54,336 nucleotides of DNA from DASSTJ01 sp035707965 (GTDB lineage Bacteria > Actinomycetota > Actinomycetes > Actinomycetales > Angustibacteraceae), in the NCBI GenBank assembly GCA_035707965.1, contig DASSTJ010000209.1, forward strand, positions 1 through 54,336. Direction: 5' to 3'. Shown in pieces: positions 1 to 8,481 of this stretch; the stretch's first letter is position 1; every line of letters begins with the position of its first letter. Below the pieces are notes generated by a model. That model was given only the letters and a program-made list of their open reading frames with translations. It did no database searches and was not told the origin of the DNA. A program made the translations under genes and the position numbers.

Positions 1-1306
1 CGACCTGCCGACGCCACCCCCGCCGGTGCTGCACCCGGGGACGGGAGAGCCCGTCGGCCCGGACGACCTGGCGCCGCTCTTCCCGATGGACCTCATCGGT
101 CAGGAGGTCAGCCAGGACCAGTACGTCGACATCCCCGACGAGGTGCTCGACGTCTACCGGCTGTGGCGGCCGAGCCCGCTCTTCCGGGCCCACCGGCTCG
201 AAAAGCAGCTGGGCACCCCCGCCCGCATCTACTACAAGTACGAGGGCGTCTCGCCGGCGGGTTCGCACAAGCCCAACACGTCCGTCCCGCAGGCGTACTA
301 CAACGCCAAGGCGGGCATCCGGAAGCTGACGACGGAGACCGGCGCGGGCCAGTGGGGCACGGCGCTGGCGTTCGCCTGCGCCCAGTACGGGCTCGAGTGC
401 GAGGTGTGGCAGGTGCGCGCGTCCTACGACCAGAAGCCCTACCGCCGCATGATGATCGAGACCTTCGGCGGCACGATCCACCCCAGCCCGTCGGACCTGA
501 CCGCGGCCGGACGCGCAATCCTGGCGAAGGACCCGAGCTCCACCGGCTCCCTCGGCATCGCGATCAGCGAGGCCGTCGAGGTCGCGGCGCAGAACCCGGA
601 CACGAACTACGCCCTCGGCAGCGTGCTGAACCACGTGCTGCTGCACCAGACGATCATCGGTGAGGAGGCGCTGCTCCAGCTCGCGAAGGTCGGCGAGACG
701 CCGGACGTGCTGGTCGGCTGCACCGGTGGCGGTTCGAACTTCGGCGGGCTCGCGTTCCCCTTCCTGCGCGAGAAGTGGGCCGGGCGCATGAACCCCGTCG
801 TCCGGGCGGTCGAGCCGGCCGCGTGCCCCTCGCTGACCCAGGGCACGTACGCGTACGACTTCGGCGACACCGCGGGACTGACGCCGCTGATGAAGATGCA
901 CACGCTCGGCCACGACTTCGTACCCGACCCGATCCACGCCGGTGGCCTGCGCTACCACGGCATGAGCCCGCTGATCAGCCACCTCTACGAGAGCGGCGAG
1001 CTCGAGGCGATCGCCAAGTCGCAGACCGAGTGCTTCGCCGCCGGCGTGCTGTTCGCTCGCACCGAGGGCATCGTGCCGGCACCCGAGCCGACGCACGCCC
1101 TGGCCGCCGCGGTCGAGGAGGCGCTGCGCTGCAAGGAGTCCGGCGAGGAGAAGGTGATCCTCACGGCACTCTGCGGGCACGGTCACCTCGACCTGGCGGC
1201 CTACGACGCGTACCTGTCCGGCCGGATCAGCGACCGGGAGTGGACGGAAGCCGACCAGGCCGCGGTCGCCGAGGCGCTGACGAAGCTGCCCGCGACCTCG
1301 CACTAG
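1..1306 (+). CDS. trpB: TrpB2-type tryptophan synthase beta-like enzyme, 5' end missing
   Basis: PLP-dependent beta-replacement enzyme of the TrpB2 branch, which makes tryptophan from indole (or indole-3-glycerol phosphate with TrpA) and serine. The reading frame is open from the left edge: the residues before the first GTG (LPTPPPPVLHPGTGEPV) already match the TrpB2 N-terminus, so the real start lies outside the window. The PLP lysine sits in GSHKPNTS, and the phosphate-binding loop is GCTGGGSNFGG. TrpB2 proteins are longer than the canonical TrpB1 and usually occur as an extra copy away from the trp operon. No trpA or other trp gene is next to it here; downstream is the convergent hut operon after 84 bp. 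Family assignment is firm, in vivo role (salvage of indole, serine deaminase side activity) is inference. Confidence 0.93.
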   Translation, partial: DLPTPPPPVLHPGTGEPVGPDDLAPLFPMDLIGQEVSQDQYVDIPDEVLDVYRLWRPSPLFRAHRLEKQLGTPARIYYKYEGVSPAGSHKPNTSVPQAYYNAKAGIRKLTTETGAGQWGTALAFACAQYGLECEVWQVRASYDQKPYRRMMIETFGGTIHPSPSDLTAAGRAILAKDPSSTGSLGIAISEAVEVAAQNPDTNYALGSVLNHVLLHQTIIGEEALLQLAKVGETPDVLVGCTGGGSNFGGLAFPFLREKWAGRMNPVVRAVEPAACPSLTQGTYAYDFGDTAGLTPLMKMHTLGHDFVPDPIHAGGLRYHGMSPLISHLYESGELEAIAKSQTECFAAGVLFARTEGIVPAPEPTHALAAAVEEALRCKESGEEKVILTALCGHGHLDLAAYDAYLSGRISDREWTEADQAAVAEALTKLPATSH

Positions 1307-1390
1307 GGGCGGTCCGCGCACGAGCGGCAGGAGCAGCCGGGTCTCCAGCTGCTCAGCGGCGGCGTCGGCCCGGTTGATCCTGTCGGACGG

Positions 1391-2614
1391 TCACGCCGTC
1401 GGGTCCGACCCGACGTCGAGGGCGCGGGCCAGCGGTACGCCGGGGCGGTAGGCGAGATGCCGGTAGCTGGGCGCCTCGAGCACGGCCAGGTCGGCCCGCG
1501 CGTCCACGCCGAGCCAGCCGATGTCGGGACGTCGCAAGGCGATCGCGCCACCCCGGGTCGCTGCCCAGACGGCCTCGGCGGCTGTCAGGCCGAGCTCTCG
1601 CACGGCCAGGGCGACGACGAACGGCATGGACGACGTGAAGCACGTGCCCGGGTTGCAGTCCGTGGCCAGCGCCACCGTCACGCCCGCGTCGACGAGCCGC
1701 CGAGCATCGGGGTACGGGTGCCGGGTCGAGTACTCGACCCCGGGGAGCAGCGTGGCAACGGTGCCGCTCGCCGGCGTACGGGCCGACTCCAGGTCGCGGA
1801 CGTCGGCTGGCGCGGCGCCCGACAGGGCCTCGACGTCCGCGTCCGTGAGGTAGGTGCAGTGGTCGACGCTGGCCGCACCCAGCTCGACCGCGAGCTGCAC
1901 GCCCGGGCCAGCGGAGAGCTGGTTGCCGTGCACGCGCAGACCGAGACCGCGGTCGGCGGCGGCGGACAGGATGGCACGCGCCTCGTCGCCGTCGAAGGCG
2001 TGGGCGCTGGCCGGCTCGCAGAACACGTCGGCCCAGGTGGCGAAGGGGGCGCAGGCATCGAGCATGGCGCCGCACACGAGCTGCACGTAGGCGTCACGCT
2101 CCATGCCCGGCGGCACCACGTGGGCACCCAAGAACGTCGTCTCGTCAGTGACCTCGCGCGCGATCCGCAACGCCCGCGCCTCGTCGACGACCGTCAGGCC
2201 GTAGCCGCTCTTGACCTCGACCGTGGTCGTGCCCTGGGCACCCATCTCGGCGACCAGCGCGCGCACGCGCCCCAGCAGCAGCTCGTCGGACGCGGCGCGC
2301 GTCGCTGCCACCGTCGTCGCGATGCCGCCGCCGTCGTACGGCTGGCCGGTCATGCGCGCCTCGAACTCCGCCGCGCGGTCCCCGGCGAACACCAGGTGCG
2401 CGTGGGAGTCGACAAAGCCCGGGATCACCGCCCGACCCCCCAGGTCGCGCCGGACGTCGGCCACGGGCGCCTTCGTCGCGGGGCCGACCCAGCGGACGCG
2501 TCCGTGCTCGACGAGCAGCGCAGCGTCGCGGAGCAGGCCCAACGGCGACCGGTCGCCCAGCACGGGGTCGTTCGTGACGAGCTCGGCGATGCCGGTCAGC
2601 AGCACGCTGGTCAC
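1391..2614 (-). CDS. hutI: Imidazolonepropionase
   Basis: Third step of histidine breakdown: hydrolyses 4-imidazolone-5-propionate to N-formimidoyl-L-glutamate in the cytosol. It is a metal-dependent amidohydrolase; the HxH metal motif is seen in DSHAHLVFAG near residue 70 and a later metal/catalytic His-Asp set in the C-terminal half (LATDCNPGT). About 407 aa, the usual size. I choose the GTG at 2612-2614 as start because it overlaps the TGA of hutF (2611-2613) by 4 bp, the same GTGA arrangement seen at other junctions of this operon; an in-frame ATG 12 bp upstream would lie inside hutF. It is the last gene of the hut operon and converges on trpB. Confidence 0.95.
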   Translation of the reverse strand: MTSVLLTGIAELVTNDPVLGDRSPLGLLRDAALLVEHGRVRWVGPATKAPVADVRRDLGGRAVIPGFVDSHAHLVFAGDRAAEFEARMTGQPYDGGGIATTVAATRAASDELLLGRVRALVAEMGAQGTTTVEVKSGYGLTVVDEARALRIAREVTDETTFLGAHVVPPGMERDAYVQLVCGAMLDACAPFATWADVFCEPASAHAFDGDEARAILSAAADRGLGLRVHGNQLSAGPGVQLAVELGAASVDHCTYLTDADVEALSGAAPADVRDLESARTPASGTVATLLPGVEYSTRHPYPDARRLVDAGVTVALATDCNPGTCFTSSMPFVVALAVRELGLTAAEAVWAATRGGAIALRRPDIGWLGVDARADLAVLEAPSYRHLAYRPGVPLARALDVGSDPTA

Positions 2615-3969
2615 AGGCCCTCCCACAGAGGCTCGATGGCCTCGCGCAGCAACGCTCCGACGTCACCGAGAACGTGCTGGCCGTCCTCCACGATCGTGCG
2701 GCCGCCGGCGACGACGTGGTGGACGTCGGCCGCCGTGGCGCAGTGCACCACCTGCTCAGCCCGAGACCCGGCCGTGCGCACGCTGTCGAGCCGCACCGCG
2801 ACGAGGTCGGCGGGTGAGCCGACCTCGATCCGCCCGGCGCCAGGGCGGCCGAGCGAGGCGTGACCAGCCGACGTCATGGCCGTGAGCAGCTGGGACGGCG
2901 CGAACCGCCCGCGCTGCAACGTGTTGAGCCGCTCGTGCGCCTCGAGACCCCGCGCCTCCTCGAAGGGGTCGACCACAGCGTGCTGGTCGCTGCCCAGAGC
3001 CACCGGAGCTCCCGCGTCAGCCAGGGCGCGCGCCGGACCGATGCCGTCGGCGAGGTCGCGTTCCGTCGTCGGGCAGAAGCACGCCGTCGTGGTGGTGCGT
3101 CCGATCCGAACGATGTCGTGATCGCTGAGGTGCGTGGCGTGCACGACGGTGCTGTGCTCGCCGAGCAGGCCCTCGTCGTCCAGCAGGGCGGTGGGCGTGA
3201 GGCCGTAGAACCGTTGGCACGCCTCGTTCTCGGCTGGTTGCTCGGACAGGTGCACGTGCAACGGCGTCGGTCCGTCAGCGCGCCACCCCTCGACCGCGGC
3301 GCGCATGCCGCCGAGCTGGTCACGCGGCACCGCACGAACCGAGTGCACGGCAGCGCCGACGACGATGCTCTGGGGCGACGAGTGCATCGCCGAACGCAGC
3401 GCGGCAACACGGGCAGCCCAGTGCTCCGCGTCACCGTCGCCGAAGCGCGTCTGCACACCCTCCAGGGGTGCATGGCCGTCGCCGGACAGACCCCCAGCGA
3501 GGTAGCAGGTGTCGAGCAGCGTGAGGCGAAGCCCGGCGTCGTCGGCGGCCTGCAGCAAGGAGAGTGCCATCGCGTTGGGGTCGTCGTAGGGCACGCCGTC
3601 CGGGCCATGGTGCAGGTAGTGGAACTCGCCGACCGCCGTGACCCCGGCCAGCGCCATCTCGGCGTAGGCGGCCCGGGCGAGGTCGAGGTAGGAGTCGGGG
3701 TCGAGGCGGCAGGCCACTGCGTACATGCGTTTGCGCCACGTCCAGAACGTGCCGTCCTCGTCGTGGGTCCGGCCGCGGAGCGCGCGATGGAAGGCGTGCG
3801 AGTGGGCGTTGGCGAACCCGGGCAGCACCAGGCCGGGTAGCCGCACGTCCTCCGGCTGCGGGTCGACGTCCGGCACGACAGCGGTGATGGTGCCGCCGGC
3901 CGCCTCGACCCGCACCCGTGCCACGGGGGCGTCGGCGAGCCACGCCTGCTCGCACCACCACGTGGTCAC
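2611..3969 (-). CDS. hutF: Formimidoylglutamate deiminase
   Basis: Converts N-formimidoyl-L-glutamate to N-formyl-L-glutamate and ammonia, the branch of histidine degradation found in pseudomonads and many actinobacteria. The amidohydrolase metal motif is visible in NAHSHAFHRALRGR (about residue 60) and the second metal/catalytic region in HVHLSEQPAENEAC. About 452 aa. The open frame continues far upstream but there it only shadows the amidohydrolase gene; the GTG at 3967-3969 overlaps that gene's stop (3966-3968) by 4 bp and gives the normal HutF N-terminus. Its product needs a deformylase to yield glutamate; no HutG homologue is present, so the preceding M20 enzyme is the obvious candidate. 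Confidence 0.95.
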   Translation of the reverse strand: MTTWWCEQAWLADAPVARVRVEAAGGTITAVVPDVDPQPEDVRLPGLVLPGFANAHSHAFHRALRGRTHDEDGTFWTWRKRMYAVACRLDPDSYLDLARAAYAEMALAGVTAVGEFHYLHHGPDGVPYDDPNAMALSLLQAADDAGLRLTLLDTCYLAGGLSGDGHAPLEGVQTRFGDGDAEHWAARVAALRSAMHSSPQSIVVGAAVHSVRAVPRDQLGGMRAAVEGWRADGPTPLHVHLSEQPAENEACQRFYGLTPTALLDDEGLLGEHSTVVHATHLSDHDIVRIGRTTTTACFCPTTERDLADGIGPARALADAGAPVALGSDQHAVVDPFEEARGLEAHERLNTLQRGRFAPSQLLTAMTSAGHASLGRPGAGRIEVGSPADLVAVRLDSVRTAGSRAEQVVHCATAADVHHVVAGGRTIVEDGQHVLGDVGALLREAIEPLWEGL

Positions 3970-5147
3970 GCGCCGCCCGCCAGGTGCTCGACGACCGTCG
4001 TGAGTGCGGCGACACCGGCCAGGCAGTCGTCGCGCTCGGCGCGCTCCGCAGGAGAGTGCGAGACGCCCGTGGGGTTGCGCACGAAAAGCATGGCGGTGGG
4101 GATGCCGGCGCCTGCGAGCACGCCGGCGTCGTGGCCGGCGCCCGTCGCGAGCACCGGTGCCCCCAGGAGTGTCGCCAGCTGGTTCTGCAGGGCCGGGTGG
4201 AACGCCGTGCGGTCGGTCCAGGACTCCTCGACCGGCCCGAAGCGTCGCAGGTCGGCGAGAACGGCCCGCACCGCGGCCTCCTCGTCCGCACGGCAGTCGA
4301 GCCAGGCGGTGACGTGCGACGGGATGGCGTTGACGCCGTTGGGGTCCACCCGCACCTTGCCCACCGTCGCGAGGGCGTCGTTGCGCTCGGCCGCCGCACG
4401 CGCCTCGGTGACGAGCGCTGCGAGGTCGAGCATCGGGTCGGACCGGTCGGCCAGCCGGGTGGTGCCGGCGTGGTCGGCGCGGCCGGCGAGGTCGACGCGC
4501 CATCTGCCGTGCGGCCAGATGCCGCTGCCGACCGCGACCGCGTGGTCGGTGTCGACGAGTCCCTTGCCCTGCTCGACGTGCAGCTCGACGAACGTGCCGA
4601 CGCGCCGCACGGCGTCGAGGTCTGGCCCGACCTGTGCGGGGTCGTGGCCCGCGGCCGCCATCGCCTCAGCCATCGTGGTGCCGCCACCGTCGCGCAGAGC
4701 CCTCGCGCGGTCGGCGTCCAGCGCACCGGTGACCAGCCGCGAGCCCGCGCAGGCGAGGCCGAACCGGGCACCTTCCTCGTCACCGAACACCACGACCCCG
4801 ATCGGCTTCGAGGGCCGGAAGCCGTTCTGCCGCAACGCCGCCACCGCAGCAAGCGACGACACGACGCCAAGCGGTCCGTCGAACGCACCGCCCTCCGGCA
4901 CCGAGTCGAGGTGGCTGCCGACGACGAGCCCCGGCCCCTGCGTGTCCGGATCACCCCACCAGGCCCAGAGGTTGCCGGCCCGGTCGGTGACGACGTCCAG
5001 CCCAAGACCCTCGGCCGCACCGACGAACCACTCGCGCAGGGTCGCGTCCTCGCTCGTCCACGCGAAGCGTCGGTACCCGCCCGCGGGCGATCGGCCGATG
5101 GGCTCGAGCTCGGCCCACCAGCGGTCGAAGTCAGCCGATGCGCTCAC
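3966..5147 (-). CDS. M20-family amidohydrolase (allantoate amidohydrolase / N-carbamoyl amino acid hydrolase type) inside hut operon
   Basis: Zinc-dependent M20 peptidase-family hydrolase, 393 aa. Metal and catalytic residues are visible: GSHLDSVPEGGAFDG (His and bridging Asp), FGDEEGARFG (tandem Glu), ELHVEQGKGL (His) and a C-terminal GAGHDAG (His-Asp). Sequence-based annotation would call it allantoate amidohydrolase or N-carbamoyl-L-amino acid hydrolase, but it lies between hutU and hutF with 4-bp spacings, and there are no allantoin genes. In a HutF pathway N-formylglutamate must be hydrolysed to glutamate and formate; this enzyme cleaves chemically similar N-carbamoyl/N-formyl bonds, so I infer that role. 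Start chosen at GTG 5145-5147, 4 nt after the hutU stop. Family certain; substrate inferred. Confidence 0.9.
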   Translation of the reverse strand: MSASADFDRWWAELEPIGRSPAGGYRRFAWTSEDATLREWFVGAAEGLGLDVVTDRAGNLWAWWGDPDTQGPGLVVGSHLDSVPEGGAFDGPLGVVSSLAAVAALRQNGFRPSKPIGVVVFGDEEGARFGLACAGSRLVTGALDADRARALRDGGGTTMAEAMAAAGHDPAQVGPDLDAVRRVGTFVELHVEQGKGLVDTDHAVAVGSGIWPHGRWRVDLAGRADHAGTTRLADRSDPMLDLAALVTEARAAAERNDALATVGKVRVDPNGVNAIPSHVTAWLDCRADEEAAVRAVLADLRRFGPVEESWTDRTAFHPALQNQLATLLGAPVLATGAGHDAGVLAGAGIPTAMLFVRNPTGVSHSPAERAERDDCLAGVAALTTVVEHLAGGA

Positions 5148-5151
5148 AGGC

Positions 5152-6807
5152 CTAAGCCTCGCGCATCGGCACGCGAACGCCGCGCTCCTGTGCCACCTGC
5201 TCGGCCAGGTCGTACCCCGCGTCGACATGCCGGATGACGCCCATCCCCGGGTCGTTCGTGAGGACGCGCTCGAGCTTCTGAGCCGCGAGCTCGGTGCCGT
5301 CGGCGACGCTCACCTGACCGGCGTGGATGGAGCGGCCGATCCCGACGCCGCCGCCGTGGTGGATCGACACCCACGTCGCCCCGGAGGCCGTGTTCACCAG
5401 GGCGTTCAGCAGCGGCCAGTCAGCGATGGCGTCCGAGCCGTCGGCCATGGCCTCGGTCTCGCGGTACGGCGAGGCGACGCTGCCGCAGTCGAGGTGGTCG
5501 CGACCGATCACGATCGGCGCGCTCACCTCTCCGGAGGCGACCAGGTCGTTGAAGGCGAGCCCCGCCTTGTCTCGCTCGCCGTACCCGAGCCAGCAGATGC
5601 GGGCGGGCAGGCCCTGGAACGCCACCTTCTCCTGTGCCGCGCGGATCCACCGCTGCAGGTGGTCGTTGTCTCCGAAGAGGTCGAGCACGGCCTTGTCAGT
5701 CGCGGCGATGTCCTTCGGGTCGCCCGAGAGAGCCGCCCAACGGAACGGACCCTTGCCCTCGCAGAACAGCGGGCGGATGTAGGCGGGGACGAAGCCGGGG
5801 AACGCGAACGCCCGCTCGAAGCCGCCGAGCCGTGCCTCGTCGCGGATCGAGTTGCCGTAGTCGAAGACCTCGGCGCCGGCGTCCATGAAACCGACCATCG
5901 CCTCCACGTGCTTGGCCATCGACGCGCGCGCCCGGTCGGTGAACTCCTCAGGCTTGCGCTCGGCGTAGTCGTGCCAGTCGCCGAGGTCGATGCCCTCGGG
6001 CAGGTAGGACAGCGGGTCGTGCGCGCTGGTCTGGTCGGTGACGACGTCCACCTGCACGCCCCGACGCAGCAGCTCGGGCAGCACCGTGGCGCAGTTGCCC
6101 ACCAGGCCCACGGACAGCGCCTTCTTCTCGCTGCGCGCGTTCTCGCAGCGGGCGACCGCGTCGTCCAGGTCGTCAGCCACCTCGTCGAGGTACCGGTGCT
6201 CGACGCGGCGACGCAGCCGCTCGGCGTCCACGTCGACGACGAGGCAGACGCCGCCGTTGAGCGTGACGGCGAGGGGCTGGGCGCCACCCATGCCGCCACA
6301 GCCGCCGGTCACGGTCAGCGTGCCAGCGAGAGTTCCGTTGAACCGCTTGGCCGCGACGGCGGCGAACGTCTCGTAGGTGCCCTGCAAGATGCCTTGCGTG
6401 CCGATGTAGATCCACGACCCGGCCGTCATCTGCCCGTACATGGTCAGACCGAGGTGCTCGAGTCGCCGGAACTCCGGCCAGGTCGCCCAGTCACCGACGA
6501 GGTTGGAGTTGGCGATCAGCACGCGCGGGGCCCACTCGTGCGTGCGCATGACGCCGACCGGCCGACCGGACTGCACGAGCAGCGTCTCGTCGTCTCCGAG
6601 CGTGGTGAGCGTGCGCGTGATGGCGTCGAAGCTGCGCCAGTCACGAGCGGCACGGCCGGTGCCGCCGTAGACGACGAGGTCGTCGGGACGCTCGGCCACC
6701 TCGGGGTCGAGGTTGTTCTGCAGCATGCGCAGCGGCGCCTCCGTCTGCCAGCTGCGAGCGGTCAGGGTGGTGCCGCGCGGTGCGCGGACCGGTCGTGCGC
6801 CGTCCAT
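5152..6807 (-). CDS. hutU: Urocanate hydratase
   Basis: Second step of histidine catabolism: adds water to urocanate giving 4-imidazolone-5-propionate, using tightly bound NAD+ as electrophile. 551 aa, the family's normal length. The glycine-rich NAD-binding stretch GGCGGMGGAQPLAV and the conserved active-site segment ARICWLGYGER (with its Cys) are both visible; the N-terminus LRMLQNNLDPEVAE is typical. The ATG at 6805-6807 is preceded on the coding strand by AAGGAG (6814-6819) with 6 nt spacing, one of the clearest ribosome sites of the operon. The gene follows hutH by 32 bp. Confidence 0.97.
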   Translation of the reverse strand: MDGARPVRAPRGTTLTARSWQTEAPLRMLQNNLDPEVAERPDDLVVYGGTGRAARDWRSFDAITRTLTTLGDDETLLVQSGRPVGVMRTHEWAPRVLIANSNLVGDWATWPEFRRLEHLGLTMYGQMTAGSWIYIGTQGILQGTYETFAAVAAKRFNGTLAGTLTVTGGCGGMGGAQPLAVTLNGGVCLVVDVDAERLRRRVEHRYLDEVADDLDDAVARCENARSEKKALSVGLVGNCATVLPELLRRGVQVDVVTDQTSAHDPLSYLPEGIDLGDWHDYAERKPEEFTDRARASMAKHVEAMVGFMDAGAEVFDYGNSIRDEARLGGFERAFAFPGFVPAYIRPLFCEGKGPFRWAALSGDPKDIAATDKAVLDLFGDNDHLQRWIRAAQEKVAFQGLPARICWLGYGERDKAGLAFNDLVASGEVSAPIVIGRDHLDCGSVASPYRETEAMADGSDAIADWPLLNALVNTASGATWVSIHHGGGVGIGRSIHAGQVSVADGTELAAQKLERVLTNDPGMGVIRHVDAGYDLAEQVAQERGVRVPMREA

Positions 6808-6839
6808 GGGGTGCTCCTTCGGCGAGACGAGTGGGTGGG

Positions 6840-8411
6840 TCAGCTGAGCGGGCCGGTGACGGCCTCGGCGGCAGTGCGGACGTCGGCGGAGAGCACGGCG
6901 GCGACCGCGGCCTCGATCTCCGGTGACAGGTGGCGGTCCGGCCCCGGGCCCGCGACGCCTCGTGCCCGCAGGAGGTCGCGCACCGCGCCCGTCGCGGCAG
7001 CGGGTTCGAGCGGTGCCCGCAGGTCGATCGCGCGGGCCGCGGTGAGCATCTCGATGGCGAGCACACGCGCCAGGCCGTCGACGCCGCGGCGCAGCTTGCG
7101 CGCGGCGGCCCAGCCCATGGAGACGTGGTCCTCCTGCATCGCGCTGCTCGGGATCGAGTCGACGCTGGCCGGGGCGGCGAGGCGCTTCAGCTCGCTCACG
7201 ATCCCGGCCGCCGTGTACTGGGCGATCATCAGGCCGCTGTCGACACCAGGGTCGTCGGCCAGGAACGGTGGCAGGCCGTTGTTGCGAGCCTTGTCGAGGA
7301 ACCGGTCGGTGCGGCGCTCGCTCATGGACGCGACATCGGCGACGACGACGGCCAGGAAGTCGAGCACGTAGGCGACGGGGGCACCGTGGAAGTTGCCGTT
7401 GCTCTCGACGCGGCCGTCGAGCGTGACCACCGGGTTGTCCACCGCGGCGGCGAGCTCACGGCCGGCCACGGCGAGCGCGTGCTGGAGCGTGTCGCGGGCG
7501 CCACCGTGCACCTGCGGCGCGCAGCGCAACGAGTAGGCGTCCTGCACGCGGGTGCACTCAGGGCCGCGGTGGCTGGCCATGATGCCGCTGCCGTCCAGCA
7601 GCAGACGCAGGTTGGAGGCGCTGTCGGCCTGGCCAGGGTGCGGGCGCAGCGCCTGCAGGTCGGCGGCGAACACGGCGTCGGTGCCGAGCAGCGCCTCGAC
7701 GCTCATAGCCGCCGCGATGTCAGCGGTCGTCAGCAGCGTGGCGAGGTCGTCGGCGGCGAGCAGCAGCATGCCGAGCATGCCGTCGGTGCCGTTGATGAGG
7801 GCCAGGCCTTCCTTCTCGGCCAGCTCGACCGGGTCGATACCGTTCTCGCGCAACAGCTCCGGGACGTCGCGCAGCTCGCCATCGCGGTCGCGGGCACGTC
7901 CCTCACCCATGAGCACGAGGGCACAGTGGGCCAGCGGCGCCAGGTCGCCCGAGCAGCCCAGCGAGCCGTACTCGTGCACGACGGGGGTGATGCCGGCGTT
8001 GAGGACAGCCGCGTACGCCTGGGCGACGACTGGCCGTACACCGGTACGTCCCGTGGCCAGCGTCGACAGCCGGAGCAGCATGAGCGCTCGCACGACTTCG
8101 CGCTCGACCTCCGGGCCGCTCCCCGCGGCATGGCTGCGCACCAGGCTGCGTTGCAGCTGCGCGCGGCTCTCGACGGGGATGTGGCGGGTGGCCAGCGCGC
8201 CGAAACCGGTGGAGACCCCGTAGTGGGGCTCGACGTCGTCCGCGAGCGCCTCGACGACGGCCCGCGTGCGCGCGATCTCCGCCAGCGCCTCGTCGTCCAG
8301 CACCACCCGCGCGTCGTGCCGGGCGACGGCCACCACGTCGGCGGGGGTGAGAGGGCCGACCCCGACGGTGACGGACGTCGTGGGGCCGGTGCGGGCGAGC
8401 GTGTCGGTCAT
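6840..8411 (-). CDS. hutH: Histidine ammonia-lyase
   Basis: First enzyme of histidine breakdown: eliminates ammonia from L-histidine to give urocanate. 523 aa from the ATG at 8409-8411; a second in-frame ATG 9 bp upstream (8418-8420) is possible. The cofactor MIO forms by cyclisation of three residues; here the tripeptide is Cys153-Ser154-Gly155 in GSLGCSGDLAPL, where the best-studied enzymes have Ala-Ser-Gly. Other conserved parts are HYGVSTGFG (about residues 63-71) and the FHGAPV segment. First gene of the operon; the 65 bp upstream hold a 14-bp palindrome (8468-8481) that I propose as a regulator site. Confidence 0.96.
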   Translation of the reverse strand: MTDTLARTGPTTSVTVGVGPLTPADVVAVARHDARVVLDDEALAEIARTRAVVEALADDVEPHYGVSTGFGALATRHIPVESRAQLQRSLVRSHAAGSGPEVEREVVRALMLLRLSTLATGRTGVRPVVAQAYAAVLNAGITPVVHEYGSLGCSGDLAPLAHCALVLMGEGRARDRDGELRDVPELLRENGIDPVELAEKEGLALINGTDGMLGMLLLAADDLATLLTTADIAAAMSVEALLGTDAVFAADLQALRPHPGQADSASNLRLLLDGSGIMASHRGPECTRVQDAYSLRCAPQVHGGARDTLQHALAVAGRELAAAVDNPVVTLDGRVESNGNFHGAPVAYVLDFLAVVVADVASMSERRTDRFLDKARNNGLPPFLADDPGVDSGLMIAQYTAAGIVSELKRLAAPASVDSIPSSAMQEDHVSMGWAAARKLRRGVDGLARVLAIEMLTAARAIDLRAPLEPAAATGAVRDLLRARGVAGPGPDRHLSPEIEAAVAAVLSADVRTAAEAVTGPLS

Positions 8412-8467
8412 ACGGCCCATTCGACCGTCCGGCGGCGCCCGCCACGACCTCGCGAGGCCACATACTG

Positions 8468-8481
8468 TCTGGGATCTCAGA
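8468..8481 (-). promoter_or_regulatory. Candidate HutR-type operator upstream of hutH
   Basis: On the minus strand the sequence is TCTGAGATCCCAGA, a 14-bp palindrome with 6 of 7 base pairs matched. It lies 57 bp upstream of the hutH start and overlaps the stop of the MFS gene. It closely resembles the motif I recall for the IclR-type regulator HutR of Corynebacterium resistens (TCTGwwATwCCAGA): 12 of 14 positions fit, both mismatches being w positions. An IclR gene is encoded nearby at 10690. Confidence 0.6.

Noticed and set aside
1457..2863. Long open frame antisense to hutI/hutF
   Set aside because: Composition-driven shadow typical of very high GC; Arg/Gly-rich, no family pattern, opposite strand to well-supported genes.
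2611..4503. Longer version of hutF
   Set aside because: Upstream part lies inside the amidohydrolase gene in another frame; the GTGA overlap gives the normal start.
4000..7371. 1123-codon open frame on the plus strand over the hut operon
   Set aside because: Ser/Arg/Ala-rich antisense reading of three recognised enzymes; no ribosome site.
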